In this document: in pieces, positions 1 to 6,708 of the stretch
How the letters are laid out: each line of letters starts with the position of its first letter
How positions within the stretch are numbered: position 1 is the stretch's first letter
Source of the DNA: an uncultured Oscillospiraceae bacterium
GTDB lineage: Bacteria; Bacillota; Clostridia; Oscillospirales; Acutalibacteraceae
DNA length: 7,167 bases
Assembly (NCBI GenBank): GCA_902490145.1
Contig: CABUCT010000062.1
Location: 1-7,167, forward strand
Direction: 5' to 3'
Translations under genes and position numbers: made by a program
The notes under the pieces: generated by a model
What the model saw: only the letters and a program-made list of their open reading frames with translations
Databases searched by the model: none
What the model was told of the DNA's origin: nothing

Positions 1-181
1 TCGCCTCATAGAGTTTTCCGACAAATTCTGAATATGCAGATACAGCTTTTACAGTTTCTTCTGTCTCAAGTGCTGAAAGATAATTATATAATGCTGAAAG
101 AATCGGATCTTTTAAAAGCTGGCGAAATACCGTTAATGATAAAAGCGAATTCTTTAATTGTAATAATTCTTGTTTTTCCAT
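1..181 (-). CDS. N-terminal 60 residues of a downstream protein, possibly a DUF815-type ATPase
   Basis: An open frame starts with ATG at 179-181 and runs off the window, giving MEKQELLQLKNSLLSLTVFR and on to YSEFVGKLYEA. It is Leu-rich and looks helical, with no signal peptide or membrane segment. The pattern FRQLLKDPILSALYNYLSAL followed by AYSEFVGKLYE recalls the helical N-terminus of the DUF815 family of AAA-like ATP-binding proteins common in Clostridia. I recognise this only from memory of the family style. The P-loop that would prove it is beyond the window. The ATG comes 1 nt after the ilvD TAA. The nearest ribosome-binding-like GGGAG (197-201) is 15 nt away, so translation is probably coupled to ilvD. 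No role in amino acid synthesis can be claimed. Confidence 0.75.
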   Translation of the reverse strand, partial: MEKQELLQLKNSLLSLTVFRQLLKDPILSALYNYLSALETEETVKAVSAYSEFVGKLYEA

Positions 182-182
182 A

Positions 183-1838
183 TTAGTTTAGAATTGCTCC
201 CGAAGCACCTCCGGAAACCATTTTTGCATAACGTTTGAGGTATCCCGAAAGCTCTTTTGTTTTAGGGACAAAGTCTTTCATCCTTTGATCTATTTCCGCT
301 TTATCAACTTTGAGTTCCAACTTATTATTTGGAATATCAATACTTATAATATCGCCGTCTTTAACAATACCGATCAATCCGCCTGATGCAGCTTCGGGTG
401 TGATATGTCCGATACAAGCACCTCTTGTTGCACCACTGAATCTGCCATCGGTGATAAGAGCAACGCTGTTACCAAGTCCCATACCCATAATGGCAGATGT
501 AGGATTGAGCATTTCACGCATTCCGGGGCCGCCTTTTGGACCTTCATATCTGATAACCACGACATCGCCGGCTTTTATACATCCTGCATTTATAGCCTTC
601 TGTGCATCTTCTTCGCAATCAAACACCCTTGCAGGACCTTCATGACAAAGCATTTCAGGTAAAACAGCAGACCGTTTAACAACGCTTCCTTCCGGTGCAA
701 GATTTCCTCTTAATACAGCTATTCCGCCCGTTTCACTGTATGGATTTTCAATAGGACGAATAACATTTTCATTAAGATTGATACAGCCTTCAATGTTTTC
801 TCCGATGGTTTTGGTCGTTACGGTCATACAATTGGTGTTAATAAGCTTCTTTTTATTAAGCTCATTCATAACCGCATAAACTCCGCCCGCTTCATCAAGC
901 TCCTCTATATATGTTTTTCCGGCGGGAGCAAGATGACACAAATTTGGAGTTTTTGCACTAATATCATTAGCAATATCAAGATTAATTTCAATACCGCATT
1001 CGTGAGCAATGGCGGGCAAATGCAACATACTGTTGGTAGAACAGCCAAGTGCCATATCAACAGTAAGTGCATTCATAATGGCTTCTTTTGTCATAATGTC
1101 ACGTGGACAGATATTCTTGCGAACAAGTTCCATTATAGCCATACCGGCATGCTTTGCAAGTTTAATTCTTGAAGAATAGACGGCCGGAATAGTTCCGTTG
1201 CCGCGTAATCCCATACCAAGTGCCTCGGTAAGGCAGTTCATAGAATTTGCAGTATACATTCCTGAACAAGAACCGCAGGTGGGACAGGTTTTGCACTCGA
1301 ATTCTTTCAGCTTTTCTTCAGTGATTTTTCCTGCATTGAACTGACCGACAGCTTCTGAAATAGATGAAAAACTTATTTTAGTACCGTCAATATGTCCTGC
1401 GAGCATGGGACCTCCACTGACAAAAATTGAAGGAATGTTCAGTCTTGCAGCTGCCATAAGCAAACCCGGTACATTTTTATCACAGTTTGGAACCATAACA
1501 AGTCCGTCAAATCCGTGAGCCATAGCCATAGCTTCAGTGGAATCTGCAATAAGGTCGCGTGTAACCAAAGAATATTTCATGCCTGTGTGCCCCATAGCGA
1601 TGCCATCACATACAGCAATAGCAGGAAAAACGATAGGTGTTCCGCCTGCCATGGCGACGCCCATTCGAACGGCTTCAACAATTTTATCAATGTTGATATG
1701 TCCCGGAACTATTTCATTGTAGGAACTTACTATTCCGATAAGCGGACGGTCGATTTCTTCCTGTGTAAGACCGAGTGCATGATACAATGCTCGATGCGGT
1801 GCATTTTGATCGCCGCATTTAATTTTATTGCTTTTCAT
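183..1838 (-). CDS. ilvD: Dihydroxyacid dehydratase
   Basis: Iron-sulfur enzyme that removes water from 2,3-dihydroxyisovalerate or 2,3-dihydroxy-3-methylvalerate, giving the keto acids that are aminated to valine and isoleucine. It is 551 residues from the ATG, normal length. Motifs are RPLIGIVSSYNEIVPGH at 31-47, DGIAMGH with Asp78, NCDKNVPG at 118-125 (Cys119 cluster ligand, Asp120/Lys121 at the metal site), CPTCGSCSGMYTANSMNCL at 185-203 (Cys191 ligand), and DGRFSGATRGACIGHITPEA at 464-483 with the catalytic serine Ser468. Residue 46 is Gly where the oxygen-tolerant [2Fe-2S] enzymes have a third Cys. In this respect it resembles E. coli IlvD, whose cluster is an oxygen-sensitive [4Fe-4S]. 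The frame extends upstream to a TTG at 1847, but ribosome-binding-site spacing and family alignment favour ATG 1838. The stop is 1 nt before the next gene. The edd-type phosphogluconate dehydratase is related, but context and motifs indicate IlvD. Confidence 0.96.
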   Translation of the reverse strand: MKSNKIKCGDQNAPHRALYHALGLTQEEIDRPLIGIVSSYNEIVPGHINIDKIVEAVRMGVAMAGGTPIVFPAIAVCDGIAMGHTGMKYSLVTRDLIADSTEAMAMAHGFDGLVMVPNCDKNVPGLLMAAARLNIPSIFVSGGPMLAGHIDGTKISFSSISEAVGQFNAGKITEEKLKEFECKTCPTCGSCSGMYTANSMNCLTEALGMGLRGNGTIPAVYSSRIKLAKHAGMAIMELVRKNICPRDIMTKEAIMNALTVDMALGCSTNSMLHLPAIAHECGIEINLDIANDISAKTPNLCHLAPAGKTYIEELDEAGGVYAVMNELNKKKLINTNCMTVTTKTIGENIEGCINLNENVIRPIENPYSETGGIAVLRGNLAPEGSVVKRSAVLPEMLCHEGPARVFDCEEDAQKAINAGCIKAGDVVVIRYEGPKGGPGMREMLNPTSAIMGMGLGNSVALITDGRFSGATRGACIGHITPEAASGGLIGIVKDGDIISIDIPNNKLELKVDKAEIDQRMKDFVPKTKELSGYLKRYAKMVSGGASGAILN

Positions 1839-1887
1839 CAAGTTCAATTTCCTTTCTGGGCAGAGGATTGATAAAAATTAACTGTGA
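1839..1887 (-). promoter_or_regulatory. ilvC-ilvD gap with ilvD ribosome binding site
   Basis: AAAGGA at 1850-1855 (minus strand) is 11 nt before the ATG at 1838 but only 2 nt before the TTG at 1845-1847, so it favours the ATG. The bases from 1870 down to 1845 can fold imperfectly: CAAT with ATTG, CCT with AGG, and CT with AG, with two AA bulges and a GCCC loop. This would pair the GG of the ribosome binding site. No terminator U-run is present, and no promoter was recognised. Confidence 0.5.
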
Positions 1888-2904
1888 TTAGTTATTAATT
1901 AATTTGTCTTCGCCGTTCCAGCTGTAAAGCTTGCGGATTTCTTCGCCTACAACCTCTGACGGATGCTCTGAAGCAAGCTTACGCATAGCATTGAAGTGAA
2001 CCTGAGCTCCTGAATCAGACATATCGAGGAGGAAGTCTTTGGCAAATGTTCCGTCCTGAATATCCTTAAGAATCTTTTTCATGGTCTTTTTGGTCTCTTC
2101 GGTTATGAGCTTTGGTCCGGTAATATAATCGCCGTATTCAGCAGTATTAGAGATTGAATAACGCATACCTGCAAAACCGCTTTGATAGATAAGATCAACA
2201 ATAAGCTTCATTTCATGAATGCATTCAAAATATGCATTTCTCGGATCATAGCCTGCCTCAACAAGAGTCTCAAATCCTGCCTGCATAAGGGCACAAACTC
2301 CGCCGCAAAGAACAGCCTGCTCACCGAAAAGATCGGTTTCGGTTTCAGTGCGGAAGGTGGTTTCAAGAACGCCTGCTCTTGCTCCGCCTATACCCAGTGC
2401 GTATGCAAGACCAATATCCAAAGCATCACCTGTGGCATCCTGTTCAACTGCAATGAGGCAGGGAACACCTTTGCCTGCAACATATTCACTTCTGACGGTG
2501 TGACCAGGACCCTTTGGAGCGATCATAATAACATTTACATTCTTCGGAGGTTTGATACAACCAAAATGAATATTGAAACCATGAGCAAATGCTAATGTTT
2601 TGCCTTCTGTAAGATTGGGTTCAATGCTTTCTTTATAAAGCTTTGCCTGTTTTTCATCATTGATGAGGATCATAATTACATCAGCATTTTTTGCAGCTTC
2701 AGCCGACGTCATAACCTTAAGACCCTGGCTTTCGGCCTTAGCCCAGCTTTTGCTTCCTTCATAAAGACCAACGATAACGTTAATACCGCTGTCTTTAAGG
2801 TTAAGAGCATGAGCATGACCCTGTGAGCCATAGCCGATGATAGCAACTGTTTTGTTGCTGAGTTTTTGAAGATCGCAGTCTTGTTGATAAAAAATTCTTG
2901 CCAT
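1888..2904 (-). CDS. ilvC: Ketol-acid reductoisomerase, class I
   Basis: Mg-dependent enzyme that rearranges and reduces 2-acetolactate (or 2-aceto-2-hydroxybutyrate) to the 2,3-dihydroxy acid used by IlvD. The 338 residues match the short class I form. The Rossmann motif GYGSQGHAHALNL is at 24-36, and the cofactor-selecting loop LYEGSKS is at 47-53. AHGFNIHFG has His108 and APKGPGH has Lys131. The C-terminal knotted domain has the metal ligands Asp191 and Glu195 (DLFGEQAVLCGG), Glu227 and Glu231 (YFECIHEMKLIVD), and the substrate serine Ser252 (YSISNTAEYGDY). All catalytic residues appear intact. Position 48 is Tyr rather than the Arg that usually helps bind the NADPH phosphate, while the loop serines are kept, so cofactor preference is open. 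The ATG is set by AAAGGAGT 7 nt upstream. It sits between ilvN and ilvD, consistent with a continuous pathway operon. Confidence 0.97.
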   Translation of the reverse strand: MARIFYQQDCDLQKLSNKTVAIIGYGSQGHAHALNLKDSGINVIVGLYEGSKSWAKAESQGLKVMTSAEAAKNADVIMILINDEKQAKLYKESIEPNLTEGKTLAFAHGFNIHFGCIKPPKNVNVIMIAPKGPGHTVRSEYVAGKGVPCLIAVEQDATGDALDIGLAYALGIGGARAGVLETTFRTETETDLFGEQAVLCGGVCALMQAGFETLVEAGYDPRNAYFECIHEMKLIVDLIYQSGFAGMRYSISNTAEYGDYITGPKLITEETKKTMKKILKDIQDGTFAKDFLLDMSDSGAQVHFNAMRKLASEHPSEVVGEEIRKLYSWNGEDKLINN

Positions 2905-2930
2905 GATATTTACTCCTTTAATAAATATTT
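2905..2930 (-). promoter_or_regulatory. ilvN-ilvC gap with ilvC ribosome binding site inside an inverted repeat
   Basis: AAAGGAGT (2912-2919, minus strand) lies 7 nt before the ilvC ATG and is the ribosome binding site. It is flanked by a perfect 7-base inverted repeat, ATATTTA at 2922-2928 and TAAATAT at 2906-2912, with a 9-nt loop TTAAAGGAG. In the mRNA this could form an all A-U stem presenting the ribosome binding site in its loop. The stem is weak, and a role is unproven. Confidence 0.55.
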
Positions 2931-3437
2931 TTAATAATTGGTTACTCTTCTTATTGTGGAACTTCCTTTTTCAAGGGAAACTATTCCTGTGCGACAGATT
3001 TCAAGTATTTTATAATCTCTCATGAGATTGATAAAATCATCAATACGTCTTGCTTCATCAGTTAACTCAAAAATGATTGAATCTTTAGAATAATCAACTG
3101 TTTTTGCCTGAAAAGCTTGAGCTGCGGCCAAAATTTCCTCTCTTGTTTCAGATTTGTTTTCAACCTTTATAAGCATGAGTTCTATGCTTACCGAGTCCTC
3201 TTTTGAAAGCTCTTTGATGGAACATATGTCAGGAAGCTTGTACAACTGATTTATAAGCTGCTGCTTTTTGATCTCTTCACCGTCAAAAAGTACTGTAATT
3301 CTTGAATAATCATTTGATTCGGTTTCACTGACAGTCAGTGCGGTGATGTTAAACTGCCTGCGGCGAAACATACTTGTTACACGGTTAAGTACACCGAATT
3401 TATTTCGAACCAAAACAGCTACAGTATATCTGTTCAA
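2931..3437 (-). CDS. ilvN: Acetohydroxyacid synthase small, regulatory subunit
   Basis: Regulatory partner of IlvB that activates the catalytic subunit and usually mediates valine feedback inhibition. From the TTG start it is 168 residues. An N-terminal ACT domain covers about residues 4-77, beginning RYTVAVLVRNKFGVLNRV, followed by FRRRQFNI. The glycine in NKFGVL and the asparagine in QFNI sit where the E. coli small subunit contacts valine. A C-terminal small-subunit domain fills about 82-160 (SVSIELMLIKVE...YKILEICRTGIVSLEKG). The start is uncertain. A GTG three codons upstream (end 3446) gives 171 residues and an 8-nt overlap with ilvB, but it directly abuts the ribosome binding site. The TTG has good spacing and aligns with the family pattern of about four residues before the first beta strand. 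Valine sensitivity cannot be read from sequence alone. Confidence 0.94.
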   Translation of the reverse strand: MNRYTVAVLVRNKFGVLNRVTSMFRRRQFNITALTVSETESNDYSRITVLFDGEEIKKQQLINQLYKLPDICSIKELSKEDSVSIELMLIKVENKSETREEILAAAQAFQAKTVDYSKDSIIFELTDEARRIDDFINLMRDYKILEICRTGIVSLEKGSSTIRRVTNY

Positions 3438-3438
3438 A

Positions 3439-5106
3439 TCAATCACCCACCTTTACTATAATATCATCCATAGAACCGCCAGGAGGAAGCATAGGAAGCA
3501 CAAATTCATCCTTGTCAATAGAACAATCTATAACATATGGACAATCAGACTTAAAAGCATGAGAGAGAGCCTTGTCCAGCTGTTCTAAGCTTATAACAGC
3601 TTCTCCCTTTGCACCGAATGCCTCAGCAAGTTTAATAAAGTCTGTTTTCCGATTTAAAACCGTATTGGAATAGTGTTTGTCAAAGAACAGGGTTTGCCAT
3701 TGGCGAACCATTCCGAGTACGCCGTTATTCATGATCATAATAACGATCGGTATATTATATGACACCGCAGTGGCAAGTTCATTAAGGCACATGCCGAAAC
3801 TTCCGTCACCTGTTATAAGAACTGTTCTTTCTCCGGTTCCGTAAGCGGCTCCGATAGCTGCTCCCATTCCGAAGCCCATTGTTCCAAGCCCTCCGCTTGA
3901 AACAAAGCGACGGCTTCTTTTGAACGACAAATTCTGTGCAGCCCACATTTGATGTTGACCGACATCTGTTGCAACCGGAGTGTTTTCTCCGAGATATTTA
4001 TTGAGTGTTAATATTGCGTTTTTGGGAGTAAGTTCCTTACGATGATCAGAATGATCAAGTTCATCTTTTTTAAATTCATTGATCATTTCCTGCCATTTAG
4101 GATGCTGTACTTTATTTATCAGCGGCATTAAATTTTCCAATGTGAGTTTAATGTCTCCTCGAAGTCCGCTGTAAGCATTGACGGTTTTTGATAATTCAGA
4201 ACCGTCAATATCAATATGTACTATTTTGGCTTTTGTTGCAAATTTAGAACGGTTACCCGTTACTCGATCGTTAAATCTTACTCCGAGAGAGATTATACAA
4301 TCGGCATTATGCATAGCCATAGATGAAGCATAGTGTCCGTGCATTCCCTGCATGCCCAAAAAGCGAGGATGATTCGTTGGTATACCTGATATCCCCATCA
4401 TAGAACATCCGATAGGAGCATCGATTTTCTCCGCAAGTTCCAGCATTACTTCCTGTGCATTTCCGGAAATTAATCCACCGCCAAAATAGATATAAGGCTT
4501 TTCGGATTCATTTATACATCTCGCCATTTCTTCAATTCGAATTTGTTTGGCGGGCTTCTGCTCATCAGCAGTAACAGCCGGTTTGGGGGAATATTCACAC
4601 ATAGCTATCTGAACATCTTTCGGAACGTCAATCAGAACCGGTCCGGGTCTGCCGGAGACAGCCAGTTTAAAAGCTTCGCGAATTGTATCTGCAAGTTCAT
4701 TTACATCGCTGACAAAATAATTATGTTTGGTGATAGGAAGGGTGATACCGGTAATATCGATTTCCTGAAAACTGTCTGTACCGATTTGAGATGTTGGTAC
4801 ATTTCCGGTGATTGCAATCAAAGGGATGGAATCAAGATAAGCAGTTGCAATTCCTGTTACCAGATTTGTTGCACCTGGGCCCGATGTTGAAATAACGACT
4901 CCGGCTTTACCGGTAGTTCGGGCAAAGCCATCTGCAGCGTGGACTGCTCCTTGTTCGTGTGCGGTTAGTATATGTTCAATTTCATCGCTGTATTTATATA
5001 ACGAATCATAAACGTTGATAATTTGTCCTCCGGGATATCCGAAGACAACCTTACAATTCTGTTCAATTAGCGTTTTAACAATTATGTCAGAACCGGATAA
5101 TTGCAT
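3439..5106 (-). CDS. ilvB: Acetohydroxyacid (acetolactate) synthase large, catalytic subunit
   Basis: Thiamine-diphosphate enzyme that condenses pyruvate with pyruvate or 2-oxobutyrate to give 2-acetolactate or 2-aceto-2-hydroxybutyrate, the first common step to valine, leucine and isoleucine. It is 555 residues, normal length. The N-terminal ThDP domain has the activating glutamate Glu51 (LTAHEQGAVHAADGFAR), and GTDSFQEIDITGITLPITKH follows at about 109-128. The middle domain carries RFNDRVTG at 277-284, the FAD-type signature of biosynthetic rather than catabolic acetolactate synthase. The C-terminal ThDP/Mg site is GDGSFGMCLNELATA starting at 433 and ending with Asn460-Asn461, followed by GVLGMVRQWQ. 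The end LPMLPPGGSMDD is also typical. The immediately following ilvN supplies the regulatory subunit, as expected for the anabolic enzyme. Its TGA is 1 nt before the preferred ilvN start. Confidence 0.97.
   Translation of the reverse strand: MQLSGSDIIVKTLIEQNCKVVFGYPGGQIINVYDSLYKYSDEIEHILTAHEQGAVHAADGFARTTGKAGVVISTSGPGATNLVTGIATAYLDSIPLIAITGNVPTSQIGTDSFQEIDITGITLPITKHNYFVSDVNELADTIREAFKLAVSGRPGPVLIDVPKDVQIAMCEYSPKPAVTADEQKPAKQIRIEEMARCINESEKPYIYFGGGLISGNAQEVMLELAEKIDAPIGCSMMGISGIPTNHPRFLGMQGMHGHYASSMAMHNADCIISLGVRFNDRVTGNRSKFATKAKIVHIDIDGSELSKTVNAYSGLRGDIKLTLENLMPLINKVQHPKWQEMINEFKKDELDHSDHRKELTPKNAILTLNKYLGENTPVATDVGQHQMWAAQNLSFKRSRRFVSSGGLGTMGFGMGAAIGAAYGTGERTVLITGDGSFGMCLNELATAVSYNIPIVIMIMNNGVLGMVRQWQTLFFDKHYSNTVLNRKTDFIKLAEAFGAKGEAVISLEQLDKALSHAFKSDCPYVIDCSIDKDEFVLPMLPPGGSMDDIIVKVGD
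3447..3454 (-). promoter_or_regulatory. Ribosome binding site of ilvN
   Basis: AAAGGTGG on the minus strand, inside the last ilvB codons. It directly abuts a GTG at 3444-3446 but stands 9 nt before an in-frame TTG at 3435-3437. The spacing therefore decides for the TTG start. Confidence 0.6.
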
Positions 5107-5110
5107 TCTT

Positions 5111-6208
5111 TTACCTCTTTCTTAAACATTTTACAATCAAATCGCCCATTTCAGAACAGCCGACTTTTATGCATTTTACTGTTTCTTCGGGATCGGATGG
5201 CATTATGTCGGCAGTCCGATAATTTTGATCAAGAACATCAGAAACACTTTTTTCAATACAGTTTGCCTCATCGGACATGTCGAAACTGTATCGAAGCATC
5301 ATTGCTGCTGAAAGAATAGTACCAATCGGATTAGCAATGTCCATTCCGGCGATATCAGGAGCAGAACCGTGGATCGGTTCATATAAACCGCAGGAAGAAG
5401 AACCGAGACTTGAGGAAGGGATCATGCCGATTGAACCTGTAATCATAGAAGCTTCATCAGATAAAATATCTCCAAACATATTTTCTGTTACAATGACGTC
5501 GAATTGAGAAGGATTTTTCACGATTTGCATTGCACAATTGTCAACCAGCATGTCCGTTAAAGTAACATCGGGATATTCATCCGCCAATTTGTGCATAACT
5601 GATTTCCAAAGACGGCTTGAATCAAGTACATTGCTCTTTTCAACAGAACAAAGCTGCTTGTTGCGTTTTTTTGCTGTTTCAAAACCGATTCTTCCTACTC
5701 TTTCGATTTCCTTTTCAGTATAATTAAGAAGATCAGTGGCTTTTTTTTGTCCGTTTTCCTCAGTTGTTTTATGTTCACCGAAATAGATTCCTCCGATCAG
5801 CTCACGGACAATAATAAAGTCAATTCCTTTTTCAACAATAGAAGGTTTGAGCGGAGAAGCACTTGCAAGCTGTGGCCAAATTTTGGCGGGACGGTTGTTG
5901 CTGTATACTCCCATGCCTGCACGAAGTTTTAAAAGGCCTTTTTCAGGACGCATTTCTCCGGGGACATCATTCCATTTGCTGCCTCCTACCGCTCCTAGTA
6001 ATACGCTGTCGGAAGCTAAACACTTATCAAGCATTTTCTCTGGAAGGGGCTCTCCCCATTTATCAATGGCAATACCGCCCATGTCAATATCTTCAAATGA
6101 AAAGTTATGACCGAAAAGTTTAGCTGTATTTTCAAGCACCTTCTTTGCCTGACAAACGATTTCCGGACCGATTCCATCCCCTGGGATAAGTGCAATGGTT
6201 TTATTCAT
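5111..6208 (-). CDS. leuB: 3-isopropylmalate dehydrogenase
   Basis: NAD+-dependent oxidative decarboxylase that converts 3-isopropylmalate to 2-ketoisocaproate (4-methyl-2-oxopentanoate), the last step before transamination to leucine. It is 365 residues, normal for the family. Motifs are LIPGDGIGPEIV at 7-18, the substrate arginines Arg96, Arg106 and Arg135, and GIYFG with Tyr142. Lys191 and Asp223 (VDNCAMQIV) are at the catalytic positions, and Asp247/Asp251 in NMFGDILSDEAS bind the metal. The family signature continues to GSIGMIPSSSLG, and the NAD-binding GSAPDIAG...NPIGTILSAAMMLRYS is at 281-308. These positions match the known LeuB active site and separate it from isocitrate dehydrogenase. 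The start overlaps the leuD end by 8 nt, and the stop is 4 nt before ilvB, sharing bases with the ilvB ribosome binding site. Confidence 0.97.
   Translation of the reverse strand: MNKTIALIPGDGIGPEIVCQAKKVLENTAKLFGHNFSFEDIDMGGIAIDKWGEPLPEKMLDKCLASDSVLLGAVGGSKWNDVPGEMRPEKGLLKLRAGMGVYSNNRPAKIWPQLASASPLKPSIVEKGIDFIIVRELIGGIYFGEHKTTEENGQKKATDLLNYTEKEIERVGRIGFETAKKRNKQLCSVEKSNVLDSSRLWKSVMHKLADEYPDVTLTDMLVDNCAMQIVKNPSQFDVIVTENMFGDILSDEASMITGSIGMIPSSSLGSSSCGLYEPIHGSAPDIAGMDIANPIGTILSAAMMLRYSFDMSDEANCIEKSVSDVLDQNYRTADIMPSDPEETVKCIKVGCSEMGDLIVKCLRKR
5113..5119 (-). promoter_or_regulatory. Ribosome binding site of ilvB, overlapping the leuB stop
   Basis: AAGAGGT on the minus strand ends in the first base of the leuB TAA and lies 6 nt before the ilvB ATG at 5106. 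Termination of leuB and initiation of ilvB occur almost at the same place, which suggests coupling. Confidence 0.7.
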
Positions 6209-6704
6209 TACTGTTTCCCTCCTGCTTTTTCAGTGAAGCCAGCAAACCGCCTGCACTTATAATGTTTTGGATAAAAGGAGGGAAGGGCTGTGCTTTGTAT
6301 ACCTTTCCTGTTGTAATGTTGCGAATTTCGCCGGAGTCGAAATTAACCGACACCTTATCATCTGCTGAAATTTCATCACATGCCTCCGAACATTCTAATA
6401 TAGGAAGTCCGATATTGATCGCATTACGATAAAATATGCGGGCAAAACTTTTGGCAATAACGCACCCTGTTCCGCAGGTTTTGATGACCAGCGGAGCATG
6501 CTCTCTTGAAGAACCGCAACCGAAATTCCATCCGGCGACTATTATATCGCCTTTCTCGACATTTTTAACAAAGGAGCCGTCAATATCTTCCATACAATGA
6601 AGTGCAAGTTCTTTAGCATTTGGTGTGTTTAAATATCTTGCCGGAATGATAACGTCGGTATCCACATTATCGCCGTATTTGAAAACTTTACCTTCTGTAT
6701 TCAT
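6201..6704 (-). CDS. leuD: 3-isopropylmalate dehydratase small subunit
   Basis: Swivel-domain subunit that pairs with LeuC to form isopropylmalate isomerase. It is 167 residues, the usual length for the short clostridial/archaeal type and shorter than the roughly 200-residue E. coli type. Visible motifs are DVDTDVIIPARYLNT-like residues 11-27, where the loop around Tyr24-Thr27 contributes to substrate choice in this family, and the hallmark NFGCGSSREHAP at 60-71, whose Ser/Arg contact substrate. AKSFARIFYRNAINIGLPIL follows at 84-103. The ATG at 6704 is set by a consensus ribosome binding site 9 nt upstream. leuC ends 4 nt before it, and its own TAA lies inside the first codons of leuB (8-nt overlap), so translation is probably coupled. 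A homoaconitase small subunit has the same fold, but the operon context supports leucine synthesis. Confidence 0.96.
   Translation of the reverse strand: MNTEGKVFKYGDNVDTDVIIPARYLNTPNAKELALHCMEDIDGSFVKNVEKGDIIVAGWNFGCGSSREHAPLVIKTCGTGCVIAKSFARIFYRNAINIGLPILECSEACDEISADDKVSVNFDSGEIRNITTGKVYKAQPFPPFIQNIISAGGLLASLKKQEGNSNE
6217..6223 (-). promoter_or_regulatory. Ribosome binding site of leuB
   Basis: AGGAGGG on the minus strand, 8 nt before the leuB ATG at 6208 and inside the 3' end of leuD. It supports this start despite the overlap with leuD. Confidence 0.82.
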
Positions 6705-6708
6705 GAGA

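Noticed and set aside
310..645. Plus-strand open frame of 111 codons inside ilvD
   Set aside because: It is antisense to conserved ilvD motifs and its proline/serine-rich translation resembles no family I know.
1845..1847. TTG as the ilvD start
   Set aside because: The ribosome binding site would be only about 2 nt away; ATG at 1838 has usable spacing and matches the usual IlvD N-terminus.
1839..1887. Intrinsic terminator or internal promoter between ilvC and ilvD
   Set aside because: No GC-rich stem followed by a U-run, and no convincing -35/-10 pair; the U-rich stretch lies before, not after, the weak hairpin.
4543..4890. Plus-strand open frame of 115 codons inside ilvB
   Set aside because: It lies antisense to highly conserved ilvB sequence, has no good ribosome binding site and an ordinary shadow-frame composition.
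3439..5106. Catabolic acetolactate synthase (AlsS/BudB) instead of IlvB
   Set aside because: The FAD-type RFNDRVTG signature and the adjacent regulatory subunit gene mark the biosynthetic enzyme.
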